Source: Alphaproteobacteria bacterium
GTDB taxonomy: Bacteria; Pseudomonadota; Alphaproteobacteria; UBA6615
Assembly (NCBI GenBank): GCA_029243445.1
Contig: JAQWSA010000079.1
Coordinates: 1-7,529 of the forward strand
Length of the DNA: 7,529 bases
Reading direction: 5' to 3'
The translations under genes and the position numbers were made by a program. Positions 5,626-7,529 of this stretch are shown here, one piece after another; positions within the stretch are counted from its first letter, which is position 1; every line of letters begins with the position of its first letter. The notes under the pieces are model-generated. The model was not told the origin of the DNA, searched no databases, and was given only the letters and a program-made list of their open reading frames with translations.

Positions 5626-7029
5626 TAAGTAGCCTTCTGCCATTTTAAATGGATGTAACTGCTCATATGCACGTGCAGCTCGTAAAACTGTAATATCATC
5701 ATATCTTCGTCCAACTAATTGGAATGCTACAGGCATGCCTTCGTCACCAAAGCCACATGGTACTGAAGCCGCTGGTTGCATCGTTAGATTGAATGGGTAA
5801 GTGAAAGGACACCAATCCAAGAATTCCGACATATCGTATCCCTCAGGATAATTGCGTCCTGCTTTGAAAGCTTCTAAAGGCATTTGTGGAGTTAAAAGTA
5901 AATCGTAGTTTTCATGGAATCGTGCCATTTTAACGCCTAATTCTATTTGTGCAGCATGTGCTCCTACTAAATCAAGAATAGAAAGACTTCTTCCGGTTTC
6001 GGCTATATCTAATAGCCCTGGGTCCATAAGCTTAGCTTTTTCTGGTGGCATCTGATCTACCAACCATGCATCTGCTGATGCCCATATAGTGTTTATTATC
6101 TGGCGACATCCAGTAATATCTGGATCAACTTGTTCCACAATAGCTCCCATTTCTTCGAAAACTTTAGCAGCAACAGATACAGCATCCGCTACGTCAGTGT
6201 CTGCCCAGCCACTAGCTCCTAGAGTTGGACTATATGCAATTTTTAATCCAGATATTCCGTCTTCTAGTCCCTCTAAATAATTTTGTTTAGGCAAAGGTGG
6301 TGCCATATAATCTCTAAAATCTGGTTGTGCTAGTATATTCAGCATCAATACAGCATCTGTAACATTACGTGTTAATGGTCCCATATTGGCGAGGGTACCT
6401 ATATGTCCTGGTAGGGGGTAATTTGGTACTATGCCAAATGTTGGTTTGTGGCCAAATACGCCACTAAATGCCGCAGGTATACGAATTGATCCTGCTGCAT
6501 CTGAACCTTGATGTAGGGGACCCATAAAGGATGCTGCTGCTGATGCAGCGCCGCCGCTTGAGCCTCCGGGGGTTCGTTCAGGATCCCATGCATTTCTGGT
6601 AATACCTGTGAGAGGGTTGTCTGTTATTCCTTTCCAGCCAAATTCTGGTGTTGTTGTCTTACAAATTAAAACTGCTCCTGCCTCTCGGAGTCTAGCAGTT
6701 GCCGGTGCATCTTCATCCCATGGACCTGAGGGGTCAATTGTTTTTGAACCGCGAAGTGTTGGCCATCCTTTGGTTAGAGTGAGATCTTTAATGGTTACCG
6801 GTACACCATCTATGGGACTGTTAGGATTACCTTCTAGCCATCTTTTCTCAGAGGCTTGAGCCATTTCTATGGATTTTTCTTCATCAATTAGGCATACGCA
6901 ATTTAAAGTCTCATTATGAAGTTTAATATGATCTAGTGTTGAGTGTGCCATCTCAACAGGCGAAGCCTCTCCTTGTTTAAATTTTTGGGCCAGCTCGACT
7001 GCACTCATAGCTAATAAGTCTGCGTTCAT
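5623..7029 (-). CDS. Amidase-signature enzyme (second, distinct copy)
   Basis: A 468-residue amidase signature protein. Catalytic residues are Lys81 in GVPVTIKDLT, cis-Ser157 in RTPGGSSGGAAS and nucleophile Ser181 in GSDAAGSIRIPAAFSG, with the standard 24-residue spacing between the serines. Other family marks are GVFGHKPTFG (190-199), GPLTRNVTDA (217-226) and the pocket strand FNLTMQPAASVPCG (413-426). It is clearly diverged from the NylA-like amidase next to it, so this is not a recent tandem duplication. The substrate is unknown; the family includes acetamidases, aryl-acylamidases and GatA-like enzymes, but no gatB or gatC is present. I chose ATG 7029, which has GGGG (7036-7039) six bases upstream; a TTG four codons earlier lacks a site. 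It lies 36 bases downstream of the aminotransferase on the same strand, probably in one operon. No signal peptide is evident. Confidence 0.92.
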   Translation of the reverse strand: MNADLLAMSAVELAQKFKQGEASPVEMAHSTLDHIKLHNETLNCVCLIDEEKSIEMAQASEKRWLEGNPNSPIDGVPVTIKDLTLTKGWPTLRGSKTIDPSGPWDEDAPATARLREAGAVLICKTTTPEFGWKGITDNPLTGITRNAWDPERTPGGSSGGAASAAASFMGPLHQGSDAAGSIRIPAAFSGVFGHKPTFGIVPNYPLPGHIGTLANMGPLTRNVTDAVLMLNILAQPDFRDYMAPPLPKQNYLEGLEDGISGLKIAYSPTLGASGWADTDVADAVSVAAKVFEEMGAIVEQVDPDITGCRQIINTIWASADAWLVDQMPPEKAKLMDPGLLDIAETGRSLSILDLVGAHAAQIELGVKMARFHENYDLLLTPQMPLEAFKAGRNYPEGYDMSEFLDWCPFTYPFNLTMQPAASVPCGFGDEGMPVAFQLVGRRYDDITVLRAARAYEQLHPFKMAEGYL

Positions 7030-7065
7030 ATCTATCCCCAATTCATTTGTTTTTGATTTCAGCTT

Positions 7066-7529
7066 TTATTCTTTTATACTACAAAGCCATTCCCACGTAT
7101 CATCGAGAGCTAGTTTAAAGCGCTCAATTATTTCTTTTATCTCTTTTTCACTAATAATAAGTGGTGGGCAGAAGGATATGGTATCACCAATAGCTCTAAC
7201 TATTAATCCGTGCTCTTCCGCTCTTTGGTTACAAAAAGAACCTACATTTAAATCAGAATCAAAAGGTGTATGGCTAGGCTTATCTTTGACGAGCTCAACA
7301 CCTGCTACTAACCCTTTGCCTCTGACTTCACCTACCAGCGGATGATCAGTTAAAGCGCGAAGTCCCTCCTGAAAATGAGGTGTCATATCTCTTACATGAT
7401 TAATTATATTTTGATCTTCGTATATGCGTAATGCCTCACGTGCTACAGCCGCAGAAACAGGATGACCTGAATAAGTAAAGCTCAGCCCAAATATTCCTAC
7501 TCGGTTGCTTTCTTCACTAATTGCGTCAA
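7066..7529 (-). CDS. Class III PLP-dependent aminotransferase, C-terminal part (5' end beyond window)
   Basis: The minus-strand frame is open from the right edge to TAA at 7066-7068, giving about 153 residues. It shows class III (omega-amino acid:pyruvate type) C-terminal features. These are GLSFTYSGHPVSAAVAREAL at the start, DHPLVGEVRGKGLVAGVELV in the middle, then EEHGLIVRAIGDTISFCPPLIIS, and a final helix KEIIERFKLALDDTWEWL. The conserved TYSGHP site belongs to the cofactor/dimer region; the PLP-binding lysine should lie upstream, outside the window. Such enzymes move the amino group of beta-alanine, putrescine, GABA-like or aromatic amines to pyruvate or 2-oxoglutarate; the donor cannot be told here. 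An internal ATG at 7386 is not the start, because the conserved reading continues past it to the edge. It is 36 bases upstream of the second amidase, which suggests co-expression. Confidence 0.92.
   Translation of the reverse strand, partial: DAISEESNRVGIFGLSFTYSGHPVSAAVAREALRIYEDQNIINHVRDMTPHFQEGLRALTDHPLVGEVRGKGLVAGVELVKDKPSHTPFDSDLNVGSFCNQRAEEHGLIVRAIGDTISFCPPLIISEKEIKEIIERFKLALDDTWEWLCSIKE

Noticed and set aside
6608..6859. 83-aa plus-strand open frame
   Set aside because: Lies fully antisense to the catalytic part of the second amidase, which has strong family evidence.
1..7529. CRISPR array, insertion sequence, prophage or toxin-antitoxin genes
   Set aside because: No regularly spaced repeats, terminal inverted repeats with transposase, phage structural genes or recognisable toxin-antitoxin pair were seen. 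The tRNA is intact with no adjacent integrase.

Overview
The window is AT-rich, densely coded bacterial DNA using the standard code: TGG is the tryptophan codon and the large genes have no in-frame TGA. It suggests a small-genome, probably marine, alphaproteobacterium. The reasons are a CinA N-terminal domain and a PncC/CinA C-terminal domain carried as separate genes, a 57-residue two-helix membrane protein of a type I associate with alphaproteobacteria, and catabolic genes (amidases, a class III aminotransferase) typical of marine heterotrophs. The taxonomic call is inference.

Layout, left to right. Bases 2-67 may hold the last codons of an upstream plus-strand gene. A stand-alone CinA-type molybdopterin-binding protein follows (131-922, +). 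Convergent to it is a 57-aa membrane protein (957-1130, -) that starts at TTG. A class II tRNA-Leu(UAA) with an encoded CCA end lies at 1252-1338 (+). It converges on a MetE-C-terminal-like, cobalamin-independent methyltransferase (1376-2521, -). Upstream of that gene are 145 bases holding three near-repeats, a small hairpin and a coding-like remnant that ends one base before the methyltransferase ATG. Next comes pncC (2667-3152, -), interrupted by one in-frame TGA after codon 92 while the downstream half still reads as a conserved PncC C-terminus. It overlaps by four bases the EamA/DMT-family exporter upstream of it (3149-4042, -). Divergent from the exporter is a NylA-like amidase (4154-5587, +), which converges on a second amidase-signature enzyme (5623-7029, -). 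A class III aminotransferase runs off the right edge (7066-7529, -), 36 bases upstream of the second amidase and probably in one operon with it.

How they may fit together: the two amidases have complete Lys/cis-Ser/Ser triads, and together with the aminotransferase and exporter they suggest handling of amides, amines and amino acids. No substrate can be named from sequence. The methyltransferase has the HxC...C zinc site but lacks MetE's N-terminal half. I found no clear novel multi-gene system. The most notable observation is the single nonsense codon in an otherwise intact pncC; small unexplained elements lie in the methyltransferase leader.
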